Source: JBBTSG01 sp038064775 (GTDB taxonomy: Bacteria; Patescibacteriota; Minisyncoccia; UBA6257; GWB1-50-10). Taken from it: a DNA stretch of 39,060 bases. The stretch spans positions 1-39,060 of the forward strand of contig JBBTSG010000020.1 in assembly GCA_038064775.1 (NCBI GenBank), read 5' to 3'. The position numbers were made by a program, and so were the translations under genes. How positions within the stretch are numbered: the first letter of the stretch is position 1; each line of letters begins with the position of its first letter. Shown here in pieces: positions 14,443 to 22,175 of this stretch. The notes under the pieces are model-generated. The model saw nothing but the letters and a program-made list of their open reading frames with translations, had not been told where the DNA came from and ran no database searches.

Positions 14443-15342
14443 TTGGAAGATAATTTATTTTCGCTATCTGAATCACTTCACGCTAAAACCTACAAACACT
14501 CTACTTATACGCCGTTTTATGTTCAAGACCCCAAGCTCCGGCATATTCATAAGGCTTGTGTTCGGGACAGAGTAGTTCATCAAGCGGTTTTTAGGGTGTT
14601 ATATCCAATTTTTGATAAAAGTTTCATTTTTGATTCCTATTCTTGCCGTATTAATAAAGGGGCGCACAAAGCGGTTAATCGCCTCAAAATGTTTGCTAAA
14701 AAATTAAGCCATAATAATCGGCGCGATATTTTCGCTTTGAAGTGTGATATAAAGAAATTTTTTGATTCTATTGATCAACATTCATTAATTTCGTTCATAA
14801 GAAAAAAAATTGATGATAAAAATACATTATGGCTTGTAGAATTAATTATCGGGAGTTTTGAGAAAAATAGAGAGAAAGGGTTGCCACTTGGCAATGTGAC
14901 GAGCCAGCTTTTTGCGAATGTTTATTTGAACGAACTAGATCAATTTATTAAGCACAAACTCAAGGCGAAACATTACCTTCGCTATTGCGACGATTTTATT
15001 ATTTTAGGAGAGAATAAAAATTATTTGCGGAGCATAATCTCTAAAATAAAAGAATTTTTAGCCGAAAATTTATCTCTTGAATTGCACGAGCATAAAATTG
15101 AAATTAGGAAGTATTCCCACGGAATAGATTTTCTCGGTTATGTGGTTTTGCCGCACTATCGGGTTTTGCGGACGAAAACCAAAAGAAGAATATTAAGAAA
15201 GATAGCTAATCGGAAAAGAGAATTTGATTTAGGCGTTTTAAGTGGGGAATCTTTAACTCAGTCAGTAAATTCCTATTTCGGCGTTTTGAAGCATTGCCAA
15301 GGTTACAAAATCAGGCGTAGGATAGAAGAAATAACTAATTAG
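14443..15342 (+). CDS. DGR-type reverse transcriptase, DGR2
   Basis: RT that copies the DGR2 template RNA. Motifs are KCDIKKFFDSID, GLPLGNVTSQLFANVYLNELD (DGR-type motif 4), YCDD at 14983-14994 (alanine of the usual YADD replaced by Cys, tolerated in RTs), LELHEHK and DFLGY. The coordinates start at TTG 14443, but this removes about 50 conserved residues. The same frame is open back to 14281 and encodes I-V-S-I-E-N-L-F-S-A-W…R-G-K-R-K-K-Q-D-V, matching RT1's I-A-I-D-N-L-L-A-T-W…H-G-K-R-H-K-K-D-V. No ATG, GTG or TTG occurs in that stretch. Loss of one G from the run at 14303-14309 would join it to ATG 14277 for about 354 aa. The stop lies 3 nt before uvrC. Confidence 0.92.
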   Translation: MEDNLFSLSESLHAKTYKHSTYTPFYVQDPKLRHIHKACVRDRVVHQAVFRVLYPIFDKSFIFDSYSCRINKGAHKAVNRLKMFAKKLSHNNRRDIFALKCDIKKFFDSIDQHSLISFIRKKIDDKNTLWLVELIIGSFEKNREKGLPLGNVTSQLFANVYLNELDQFIKHKLKAKHYLRYCDDFIILGENKNYLRSIISKIKEFLAENLSLELHEHKIEIRKYSHGIDFLGYVVLPHYRVLRTKTKRRILRKIANRKREFDLGVLSGESLTQSVNSYFGVLKHCQGYKIRRRIEEITN

Positions 15343-15345
15343 AAT

Positions 15346-16575
15346 ATGAAAAATCTTTACGAAAATTTGCCCGACACGCCCGGCGTCTATATTTTCAAAA
15401 ACAGCGCGGGGAAGATTTTGTATATCGGGAAAGCAGGTAATTTAAAGCGGCGAGTTTCAAGTTATTTTTTGCGTCCACATGATTCGAGAATTCATAAACT
15501 AGTGAGCGAAATAAGGAAAATTGATTACAAAAAAACGGATAGCGCCCTTGAAGCGCTGATTTTGGAAGCCAGCTTAATTAAAAAAAACGAGCCGCCTTTT
15601 AACATTAAAGATAAAGACGACAGAAGTTTTCTTTATGTGGAAATAACTCGCGATGAATTTCCGCGCGTGCTTTTGGTTCGTGGCAAGGATTTAGCAGGGA
15701 AAGGGCTTGTGCTGAGCGGTAGCGAAGCATTTGGGCCTTTCACGTCCGCTTCAAACATTAGAGAAGCACTAAGGATTATTCGGCGGATTTTTCCGTTTAA
15801 CGTCCATTCGCCAGAAAAAATCGGCGCTTTCAAAAAGCCATGTTTTGATTACGAAATTGGCCTTTGCCCGGGTACTTGCGTAGGCGCCGTCTCCAAAAGC
15901 GATTATCAAAACATAGTTAAAAACTTAGAACTATTTTTCTCTGGCGAAAAGAAAAAAATCTTAAAAAATCTGGAAAAAGAAATGCGGATCGCAAGCTGTC
16001 GGTTGGAATTTGAAAAAGCGGCGAAAATTAGAAAACAAATTTTTGCCCTGCAACATATTCAGGATGTGGCTTTAATAAACGAGCTGGAAACGCTAAGTGG
16101 TGTCGAAAAAGGACAAGTACTAAACCGTATTGAAGGATATGATATTTCAAACATTTCCGGCACTTCGGCGGTTGGGGCAATGGTCGTTTTCCGCGGCGAA
16201 AAATCCAGTCAAAACGAATACCGTAAATTTAAAATCGGAAGTTATAATGAACCAAATGACGTGGGAATGCTTAAAGAAATTTTGCGGCGACGTTTTGCTC
16301 ACGCTCCGGCAGCTGCCGGATGGCCTCTACCGGATTTAATTTTGATAGACGGCGGGAAGGGGCAGGTTAATGCCGCAAAAAACGTTCTTCTTGATTTTGG
16401 TCTCGTTATTCCAGTCGTGGGCATTGCTAAGGGCCCAGAAAGGAAGAAAAACGAATTTATCGGAAAAATTCCTAAAGGTGTAAGCGAAAAAACTTTAATA
16501 CAGGTTCGTGACGAAGCTCACCGATTCGCGATAAGTTATTACCGAAAGCTCGGCCGCGCGGCAATGATAAACTAA
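15346..16575 (+). CDS. uvrC: UvrABC excinuclease subunit C, short form
   Basis: Dual-incision nuclease subunit of excision repair. N-terminal GIY-YIG domain (DTPGVYIFKNSAGKILYIGK, with the usual Arg/Glu downstream), a cysteine-containing linker, a UVR motif that contacts UvrB (LEFEKAAKIRKQIFALQ), and the RNase H-like domain with D in IEGYDISN and LPDLILIDGGKGQ. It ends at RDEAHRFAISYYRKLGR, so the C-terminal tandem helix-hairpin-helix DNA-binding domain of usual 600-aa UvrC is absent. A perfect palindrome (TCCGGCAGCTGCCGGA, about 16304-16319) lies within the gene. It starts 3 nt after the RT stop, so it is probably co-transcribed with it. Confidence 0.94.
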   Translation: MKNLYENLPDTPGVYIFKNSAGKILYIGKAGNLKRRVSSYFLRPHDSRIHKLVSEIRKIDYKKTDSALEALILEASLIKKNEPPFNIKDKDDRSFLYVEITRDEFPRVLLVRGKDLAGKGLVLSGSEAFGPFTSASNIREALRIIRRIFPFNVHSPEKIGAFKKPCFDYEIGLCPGTCVGAVSKSDYQNIVKNLELFFSGEKKKILKNLEKEMRIASCRLEFEKAAKIRKQIFALQHIQDVALINELETLSGVEKGQVLNRIEGYDISNISGTSAVGAMVVFRGEKSSQNEYRKFKIGSYNEPNDVGMLKEILRRRFAHAPAAAGWPLPDLILIDGGKGQVNAAKNVLLDFGLVIPVVGIAKGPERKKNEFIGKIPKGVSEKTLIQVRDEAHRFAISYYRKLGRAAMIN

Positions 16576-16610
16576 AAATCCCTCCGGCAGTTTCCAGAGA
16601 GATTTTTAGT
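16571..16610. terminator. Bidirectional terminator between uvrC and the next gene
   Basis: ACTAAAAATC (16571-16580) pairs with GATTTTTAGT (16601-16610), with imperfect GC-rich pairing inside. It lies between the convergent stops, overlaps the uvrC stop and has T runs on both strands. Confidence 0.65.
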
Positions 16611-16955
16611 TTAGGCGGCTTCTTCTAATTTTCCTTCGTCTAACACACTTTGGAGATATTCTATGGTCGCAGCTGTGATTTCTTTATTTTTTTCAAAATC
16701 GCTTGTTATTAAGTTTTGTTTTTCGAGCGCGTCTAAAAGATTACCAGCCACTTCTTTGGCGTAATCCGTTCCAAAAAGCGTTTCGTCTTTTTGAACATTT
16801 CGGTCAACTATGGCTAATATGTCCTGGCTTACAATGCCAATATTCCCGAGATTGCTTTCTGCCCCAATTTTTTGTTTAACCTCTTCGAGAATCATTTCTG
16901 CTTCCTTGAAAGGAATATTTTTCTCGGGGTTTTTTGGCGTGTGTTCAAATTTCAT
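16611..16955 (-). CDS. Small acidic helical protein of unknown function
   Basis: 114 aa, soluble, charged, largely helical (AEMILEEVKQKIGAES, KEVAGNLLDALEKQN, AATIEYLQSVLDEGK). I recognise no domain or catalytic motif. It has a very good promoter (16962-16990) placing transcription start at the ATG, and is divergent from the FAD oxidase gene with only 85 nt between start codons. Confidence 0.65.
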   Translation of the reverse strand: MKFEHTPKNPEKNIPFKEAEMILEEVKQKIGAESNLGNIGIVSQDILAIVDRNVQKDETLFGTDYAKEVAGNLLDALEKQNLITSDFEKNKEITAATIEYLQSVLDEGKLEEAA

Positions 16956-16961
16956 ATTCTA

Positions 16962-16990
16962 TTTTTAGCAAAGTATATACTTATAGTCAA
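16962..16990 (-). promoter_or_regulatory. Leaderless-type promoter for the gene at 16611-16955
   Basis: On the minus strand: TTGACT (16990-16985), 17-nt spacer, TGC-TAAAAA (-10 at 16967-16962, extended), then 6 nt to the ATG at 16955. Confidence 0.7.
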
Positions 16991-17028
16991 TATCAATTTT
17001 CTCCAGTTTAATTCTATCAGAATTTCAC

Positions 17029-17034
17029 TATAAT
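17029..17034 (+). promoter_or_regulatory. -10 box of a leaderless-type promoter (FAD oxidase)
   Basis: Perfect TATAAT ending 6 nt before ATG 17041, with no Shine-Dalgarno. The -35 region is weak. Confidence 0.65.
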
Positions 17035-17040
17035 AAGTGA

Positions 17041-18693
17041 ATGCTAGCCGATGAAATTAAAAAAATAACGAGTGAGGTTTCGACTGATGAAGCCACGCTT
17101 AACAAATACAGCGAGGATTATTCAATTTTTAAAGTAATGCCGCAAGCGGTTGTTTCTCCGAAAAACAAAGAAGAAGTAAAAGCGCTTGTGCGGTTCGCGA
17201 GCGAAAAAAAGAAAAAAGGTAAAAACGTTTCTTTGACTGCGCGTTCGGCTGGAACGGATATGTCTGGTGGCCCCTTAGGCGAATCAATTATCGTTGAATT
17301 TACAAAATATTTTAATCATATTCGCGAAATTGGCGCTGATTATTCCGTAGTTGAACCCGGCGTTTATTACCGAGATTTTGAGAAAAAAATAAGTGAACGC
17401 GGATTGCTTTACCCGCCTTATCCGGCGTCAAAAGATTTATGCGCGATTGGCGGGATTGTGAATAACAATTCCGGCGGTGAAAAAACTTTGAAATACGGCA
17501 AAACAGAAGATTATGTTGAGGGTTTAGAAATGATTCTTGCGGACGGCGAAGAATATTATTTAAAACCGCTCGCTGGCGCCGAATTAAAAAAACAATTAGC
17601 CGAGAAAAGTTTTTTGGGCGAAATTTACCGCAAATTATTTAAGCTCATTGAAGATAATTACGAAATAATCAAAGCGGCAAAGCCGAAAGTTTCTAAAAAC
17701 TCGGCTGGTTATTATTTGTGGAATGTTTATCCGCCTGCGCAGGCGGGGGACAAGAAAACTTTTGACATTACAAAATTAATTGTTGGTTCTCAAGGAACGC
17801 TTGGTCTTGTTACCGCCGCCAAATTACGTCTTATTAAGAAACAAAAATATTCGCGGCTGATAGTTGTTTTCTCGAAGTCATTACAACCGGTGCCGGACAT
17901 CGTAAAAACTATTTTGCCGTTTAAGCCAGAAAGTATTGAATCTTACGATGACAAAACTCTGCAATTAGCGGTGCGGTTTTTACCGGCGCTTCTTAAGTTA
18001 ATGAAAGGGAGCGCGTTCAAAATGTTTTTTAAATTTTTACCTGAAGTTGGAATGATTTTGCGTGGTGGCATTCCGAAAATGATCATTTTAATTTCTATTT
18101 CCTCTGACGACGAAGAAGAGTTAGAAAAAGAAGCCGGTAAAATTAAAGCGGCTTTAGAGCCGTTCCCAGTTCAAGTTCGTGTGGTTACCGATCCCGCGGA
18201 AGCCGAAAGTTTTTGGACGATTCGCCGCCAGAGTTTTAATTTGCTCCACAGTAACGCCAAAGGAATGTACGCGGCGCCTTTCATCGACGATTTAGTTATT
18301 GATCCAAAGCACATGCCCGAATTTTTACCAGCCGTGAACGCCATTTTAGACAAATATAAAGACAAACTTATTTACACGATTGCCGGCCATCCGGGCAACG
18401 GCAATTTCCACATTATTCCGCTTGTAAACCTTAAAGACGAGGCGACGCGCGCCTTGATTCCCGCTATAACTAAAGAAGTCACGGATCTTGTTTTAAAATA
18501 TGGCGGTTCGATTACAGCCGAACATAACGATGGTTTAATTCGTACGCCCTATCTCAAAGATATGTATGGCGAAAAAATTGTTTCGCTTTTTGCCGAAGTG
18601 AAGAAAATTTTTGATCCTCAAAACATTTTTAATCCTGGCAAAAAAGTTGGCGCTGATTTAGCTTACGCTAAAGCTCATCTCAAGAGAGGTTAA
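17041..18693 (+). CDS. FAD-binding oxidase, GlcD/D-lactate dehydrogenase type
   Basis: 550 aa. The N-terminal PCMH-type FAD-binding domain shows VVSPKNKEEVKALVRFA, RSAGTDMSGGPLG (pyrophosphate loop), AIGGIVNNNSGGEKTLKYG and GSQGTLGLVTAAKL. The C-terminal FAD-linked oxidase domain ends in GHPGNGNFHIIP and the family signature IFDPQNIFNPGKK. Such enzymes oxidise 2-hydroxy acids (D-lactate, glycolate) and pass electrons on. No Fe-S partner domain or GlcF-like gene is adjacent. A 16-bp palindrome (17731-17746) is read in frame as Y-P-P-A-Q-A-G. tgt starts 5 nt after the stop. Confidence 0.88.
   Translation: MLADEIKKITSEVSTDEATLNKYSEDYSIFKVMPQAVVSPKNKEEVKALVRFASEKKKKGKNVSLTARSAGTDMSGGPLGESIIVEFTKYFNHIREIGADYSVVEPGVYYRDFEKKISERGLLYPPYPASKDLCAIGGIVNNNSGGEKTLKYGKTEDYVEGLEMILADGEEYYLKPLAGAELKKQLAEKSFLGEIYRKLFKLIEDNYEIIKAAKPKVSKNSAGYYLWNVYPPAQAGDKKTFDITKLIVGSQGTLGLVTAAKLRLIKKQKYSRLIVVFSKSLQPVPDIVKTILPFKPESIESYDDKTLQLAVRFLPALLKLMKGSAFKMFFKFLPEVGMILRGGIPKMIILISISSDDEEELEKEAGKIKAALEPFPVQVRVVTDPAEAESFWTIRRQSFNLLHSNAKGMYAAPFIDDLVIDPKHMPEFLPAVNAILDKYKDKLIYTIAGHPGNGNFHIIPLVNLKDEATRALIPAITKEVTDLVLKYGGSITAEHNDGLIRTPYLKDMYGEKIVSLFAEVKKIFDPQNIFNPGKKVGADLAYAKAHLKRG
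17731..17746. repeat. 16-bp palindrome within the FAD oxidase gene
   Basis: CCGCCTGCGCAGGCGG, a perfect palindrome, encodes P-P-A-Q-A within the gene. It resembles short GC-rich repeats scattered through CPR genomes, and a related CCGCCTATAGGCGG occurs at 25466-25479. Confidence 0.6.
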
Positions 18694-18698
18694 AAAGT

Positions 18699-19889
18699 AT
18701 GTTCGAAGTAATTAAAAAAGACAGCGAGTCGCGCGCTCGTTTCGGCGTTTTAAAAACTGCTCACGGATTTGTCGAAACGCCGGCTTATACAATTGTCGGC
18801 ACTCACGCGGAAGTGCGTTGTTTATCACCCGTCGATTTAGTTTCCACAAAAACGCAAATTATTATCGCGAACACTTATTACTTGTGGCGAACGCTTGGCG
18901 ATAAACTTGAAAGCTTTGAAGGTCTTCACAAGCGGATGAATTGGCCAGCGTCAATTATGACGGACAGCGGCGGTTTTCAGGTTTTCTCTTTAGGGTTTGC
19001 GCGCGAGCATGGTGTTGGAAAAGTTGGTAAATTTTTTTCATCAGAGGAACGAGAAAGCAGACCTAATTTGGTTCGTGTTACTGACGACGGCGCATGGTTC
19101 AAGGAAAAGCCAGACGGACCGGAATTTTTCTTGGATGCAAAACTTTCTATATCGATTCAAGAAAAACTGGGCGCCGATATTATTTTGGCTTTTGATGAAT
19201 GCTCTTCACCACTTCACGACCATGAATACACTAAAAAAGCGATGGAGCGCACGCACAAATGGGCAAAAATTTGTTTGGATGTAAAAACGCGGAATGATCA
19301 GATGATTTATGGAATCGTGCAAGGCGGCGCTTTTGAAGATTTGCGGAAAGAGAGCGCGAAATTTATTGGTGCGTTGCCTTTTCACGGATTTGGAATCGGT
19401 GGCGCTTTCGGAAATTCTTTTGGTGATTCAAAAGAAGCGAGCTTTAAAGAACTTGGTTGGATTATTCCTTATTTACCCGAAAATAAACCGCGCCATTTTT
19501 TAGGAATAGGGCGAATTGACGATCTTTTTTTAGGCGTGGAAGCAGGAATTGATACTTTTGATTGTGTTATTCCGACGCGCGAGGCCCGCCACGGTTCGCT
19601 TTGGACGCCGGTTGGCCGTTTTGATATTAAAAAGGGGGTTTATAAAAATGACTACCGAAAAATTCAAGACGATTGTTTATGCGAAGTTTGTTCGGAAAAA
19701 AACACCACAAGGCAAAACATTCATGAGCTTTTCAAGAATAAAGACAAGGAAGCAGCGCGATTTGCCACCATCCATAACGTTTTTTTCTTTAATAATTTAA
19801 TGACACAAATAAGACGATCTATTTTAGACGGCAATTTTCCAAGGTTTAAAGAGCGATTTTTGCGGGGTATTGCGTCAAAAGGTTTATAG
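18699..19889 (+). CDS. tgt: tRNA-guanine transglycosylase (queuine tRNA-ribosyltransferase)
   Basis: Exchanges G34 of GUN-anticodon tRNAs for a deazaguanine. Visible are the N-terminal GVLKTAHGFVETPAY, the catalytic motif MTDSGGFQVFSL, GIVQGGAFEDLR, GFGIGGAFG, the second catalytic region IDTFDCVIPTREARHG, and the zinc site CLCEVC…H. At 396 aa it has a somewhat longer insert after the DSGGFQ motif (residues about 105-140). No other queuosine genes are in the window, so it probably uses a salvaged base. It follows the FAD oxidase by 5 nt. Confidence 0.94.
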   Translation: MFEVIKKDSESRARFGVLKTAHGFVETPAYTIVGTHAEVRCLSPVDLVSTKTQIIIANTYYLWRTLGDKLESFEGLHKRMNWPASIMTDSGGFQVFSLGFAREHGVGKVGKFFSSEERESRPNLVRVTDDGAWFKEKPDGPEFFLDAKLSISIQEKLGADIILAFDECSSPLHDHEYTKKAMERTHKWAKICLDVKTRNDQMIYGIVQGGAFEDLRKESAKFIGALPFHGFGIGGAFGNSFGDSKEASFKELGWIIPYLPENKPRHFLGIGRIDDLFLGVEAGIDTFDCVIPTREARHGSLWTPVGRFDIKKGVYKNDYRKIQDDCLCEVCSEKNTTRQNIHELFKNKDKEAARFATIHNVFFFNNLMTQIRRSILDGNFPRFKERFLRGIASKGL

Positions 19890-19905
19890 TATGAAAATTA
19901 AATAG

Positions 19906-20742
19906 ATGAAGAACTTTTTTTTGATTCTAATTTTACTTCTGCCGGTTTTAGTTTTTGCGAAAGTCATCCAAGCAGATATTTTTAATCAATCTCCTTCGGC
20001 GGGTGACACGGTTCTTGTTAAATTTTCCGACCGGACTTTAGAAATTGCTTCGGCATTTTTTGACGGAAAACCCATTTCCTTTTTTTCTTATAAAACTTTT
20101 CCGACTGTTGTTTTAGGCGTCGCTGTTACAAAACTGGCTGGTCGTTACCTTCTCAGGGTTGATTTTAAAAACGGCCAATCTTTTAACAGCATTATTAACG
20201 TGAAAAACAGGAAAGTTGTAAAAATTGTTTTAGGCGAACCAAAGGAATCAGAAATCAAGTTAAGTGAACTTGGCGACAAAGTGCAAGAGAAGAAATTAGA
20301 TTTAGATACAATTTTTAAAATTAAAACTCCAAATATTTTTTTCAAAAATAATTTCGGTTTACCGCTTATGAGGAATCGCGTTATGGCGACTCCGTTTGGT
20401 GCGATTTATAAAACCGGTTCAAGCGAAATCCGCCATTTGGGAACTGATTTTGCGGCATCGATTGGCGCTTTCGTTGGAGCAATTAACGACGGCGTTATCC
20501 GCAAAGCTTATTTCGATAATATTTACGGCAACTCGGTGATTATAGATCACGGTGAAGGAATTTATTCCTATTACATTCATATGAACGAAATAAAAATAAA
20601 AGAAGGCGCTTTAGTTAAAAAGGGAACAGTGATCGGAACGGTTGGTCAAACTGGCTATGCGACGGGGCCCCATCTTCATCTTTCGGTGAAAGTTAACGGC
20701 GTGGCGGTTGACCCGGTGAACTTTGTCGCGGCTTTCAGGTAG
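19906..20742 (+). CDS. Secreted M23-family (LytM) peptidoglycan endopeptidase
   Basis: 278 aa. Signal peptide MKNFFLILILLLPVLVFA. An Ig-like N-terminal domain follows (SPSAGDTVLVKFSDR…YLLRVDFKNG). The C-terminal LytM domain has zinc ligands in HLGTDFAA (HxxxD) and GPHLHLSV (HxH), plus SYYIHMNEI. It cleaves peptidoglycan cross-bridges or acts as a septal hydrolase regulator. It starts 16 nt after tgt, so it is probably in the same operon. All zinc ligands are present, so it is probably active. Confidence 0.9.
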   Translation: MKNFFLILILLLPVLVFAKVIQADIFNQSPSAGDTVLVKFSDRTLEIASAFFDGKPISFFSYKTFPTVVLGVAVTKLAGRYLLRVDFKNGQSFNSIINVKNRKVVKIVLGEPKESEIKLSELGDKVQEKKLDLDTIFKIKTPNIFFKNNFGLPLMRNRVMATPFGAIYKTGSSEIRHLGTDFAASIGAFVGAINDGVIRKAYFDNIYGNSVIIDHGEGIYSYYIHMNEIKIKEGALVKKGTVIGTVGQTGYATGPHLHLSVKVNGVAVDPVNFVAAFR

Positions 20743-20820
20743 TTTTTGATTTGCAACAGAATATTATATTTTCTAAACTGATTAAAGCAGGTTATTTAAA
20801 ATTTAAAAAAGGGAATAGCG

Positions 20821-21078
20821 ATGAGTAACCGAGTGCATATTACGAAATCAAATATCAGCGGATCGGAAATTAAAAAAAAATTAGAAGAATTAACAGAAGA
20901 TTCTCGTGTTCACGGTTTCGAATTGATTTTTACAGATAAGGGCAATGAGGTTAAATTTGAGGTTTCTTTCGGTCACGGAAGAAGAGAGCGATCATTTAAG
21001 GAAAATATCCTTGCGGCGATTACCGCGATTGCGCGCCACATTAAAAAATGCCGATTATCCACTTATTGGCGCGTTTAA
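20821..21078 (+). CDS. Small basic protein of unknown function
   Basis: 85 aa, soluble: one alpha-helix (SGSEIKKKLEELTED), two short beta strands (FELIFTDKGNEVKFEVSFG), then a basic helix (FKENILAAITAIARHIKKC). The alpha-beta-beta-alpha order and basic C-terminus could suit nucleic-acid binding, but I recognise no family. A terminator follows directly. Confidence 0.55.
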   Translation: MSNRVHITKSNISGSEIKKKLEELTEDSRVHGFELIFTDKGNEVKFEVSFGHGRRERSFKENILAAITAIARHIKKCRLSTYWRV

Positions 21079-21083
21079 TGTTT

Positions 21084-21117
21084 AAAAACCACTCTTTAAT
21101 AAAAGGTGGTTTTTTTT
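21084..21117 (+). terminator. Rho-independent terminator
   Basis: AAAAACCAC (21084-21092) pairs with GTGGTTTTT (21106-21114), then more T. It ends the 17041-21078 transcript before the convergent gene. Confidence 0.85.
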
Positions 21118-21121
21118 ATCA

Positions 21122-22150
21122 CTACCTCGTGAAATACAAAAATTCCAAAATAATCAAAACCAGCCAGCCGATTTGGAGAACGAAGAAAGCGATAATTTGA
21201 ACGTATTCCGCGCGGTCTTTTCTGGAGAGACCGAAATTTTCCGTAAGCGAAGTATAAGCGTCTTCAAGCGACTCTAACTTGTCTTTGATTGATTTCCGCC
21301 ACTCATCAATTTTGAATTTTTTAGCCGCTAAATCGTAAAGCCGCGCTGAATACCAATCGCCAATTAATTTAATTTCTCGCTCGATCGCTTGAAAAGCGGA
21401 AATCGAAGCCATTCTATATTTTAATATTTCTTCGAGCTGGTGATTAATAATTTTATTCGAAAATTTAAAGAGAGAAAATTTTTTGCGGGGAGTTTTCACC
21501 ATTTTCACCATTTTTTCAATCCGTTCGTCTATTTCTCTGTCTAAAATACGGTGACGGAGAAGTTGAAGGTTCGCGATTGATAAAAGTTCAATTGTCGGTT
21601 CGAAGTCGCCTTCAGGATCGAAAAGAAAAGCGCCGTCCCAGTCGATAATTGCAAGATCATTTTTTGCGTATTTTATTTGATTGCTTAAAGTGTATTCCAC
21701 TTCTTTTGGATCAAGCTCGAAACGTTCCGATTTTAAAAGCGAAGCGATAATAGGCGCGTGTTTTTCGGTAAAAATTTCCGGATTCTCGGTGTAGTTCGAT
21801 ACCGTGAAAACAGAATAAATTTCGCTAAATTCTCTTTTGCCGCCCATTCGATCAAAGATTTTATAAGCCTGTTCAAGTACTTTTTCTTCAAGGCTAAAAA
21901 TGTCAGTATGAAAAATATTAGTGACCGGAATACTAGTTTGGATAAGAAGAATTTCCGGCGGATAACCTTTGAGCAAAAAGGTTATTTTTTCGCCGCCAAC
22001 TTTCACGGCCTCTTCTTTGAGCATCACCTGATGCGGCACGGTTTTTTCGAAATAATGCGGGGCGCTTTTTAAGGCGTGGGTAGGGAAAAGCGTGCCACGG
22101 AAAGATTTTGAAACTTCACCAAAAAGAAGGATCGTCAGTTGATGTTTCAT
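21122..22150 (-). CDS. C-terminally membrane-anchored protein of unknown function
   Basis: About 342 aa from ATG 22150. The frame is open to 22189, but a TATAAT lies 7 nt before 22150 and the longer form would overlap secD. The soluble N-terminal part includes IDWDGAFLFDPEGDFEPTIE, then a long helical stretch with coiled-coil character (LRHRILDREIDERIEKM, IDEWRKSIKDKLESLEDAY). A single C-terminal membrane helix (IIAFFVLQIGWLVLIILEFL) leaves a four-residue tail. The order is reminiscent of RMD1/DUF155-type proteins, though I would not assign it without a profile search. Confidence 0.75.
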   Translation of the reverse strand: MKHQLTILLFGEVSKSFRGTLFPTHALKSAPHYFEKTVPHQVMLKEEAVKVGGEKITFLLKGYPPEILLIQTSIPVTNIFHTDIFSLEEKVLEQAYKIFDRMGGKREFSEIYSVFTVSNYTENPEIFTEKHAPIIASLLKSERFELDPKEVEYTLSNQIKYAKNDLAIIDWDGAFLFDPEGDFEPTIELLSIANLQLLRHRILDREIDERIEKMVKMVKTPRKKFSLFKFSNKIINHQLEEILKYRMASISAFQAIEREIKLIGDWYSARLYDLAAKKFKIDEWRKSIKDKLESLEDAYTSLTENFGLSRKDRAEYVQIIAFFVLQIGWLVLIILEFLYFTR

Positions 22151-22157
22151 TATTCTT

Positions 22158-22163
22158 ATTATA
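22158..22163 (-). promoter_or_regulatory. -10 box of a leaderless-type promoter, divergent from secD
   Basis: TATAAT on the minus strand ending 7 nt before ATG 22150. Only 25 nt separate the two divergent start codons (22150 and 22176), so the two promoters must overlap. Confidence 0.6.
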
Positions 22164-22175
22164 CACTTCAAGCTA

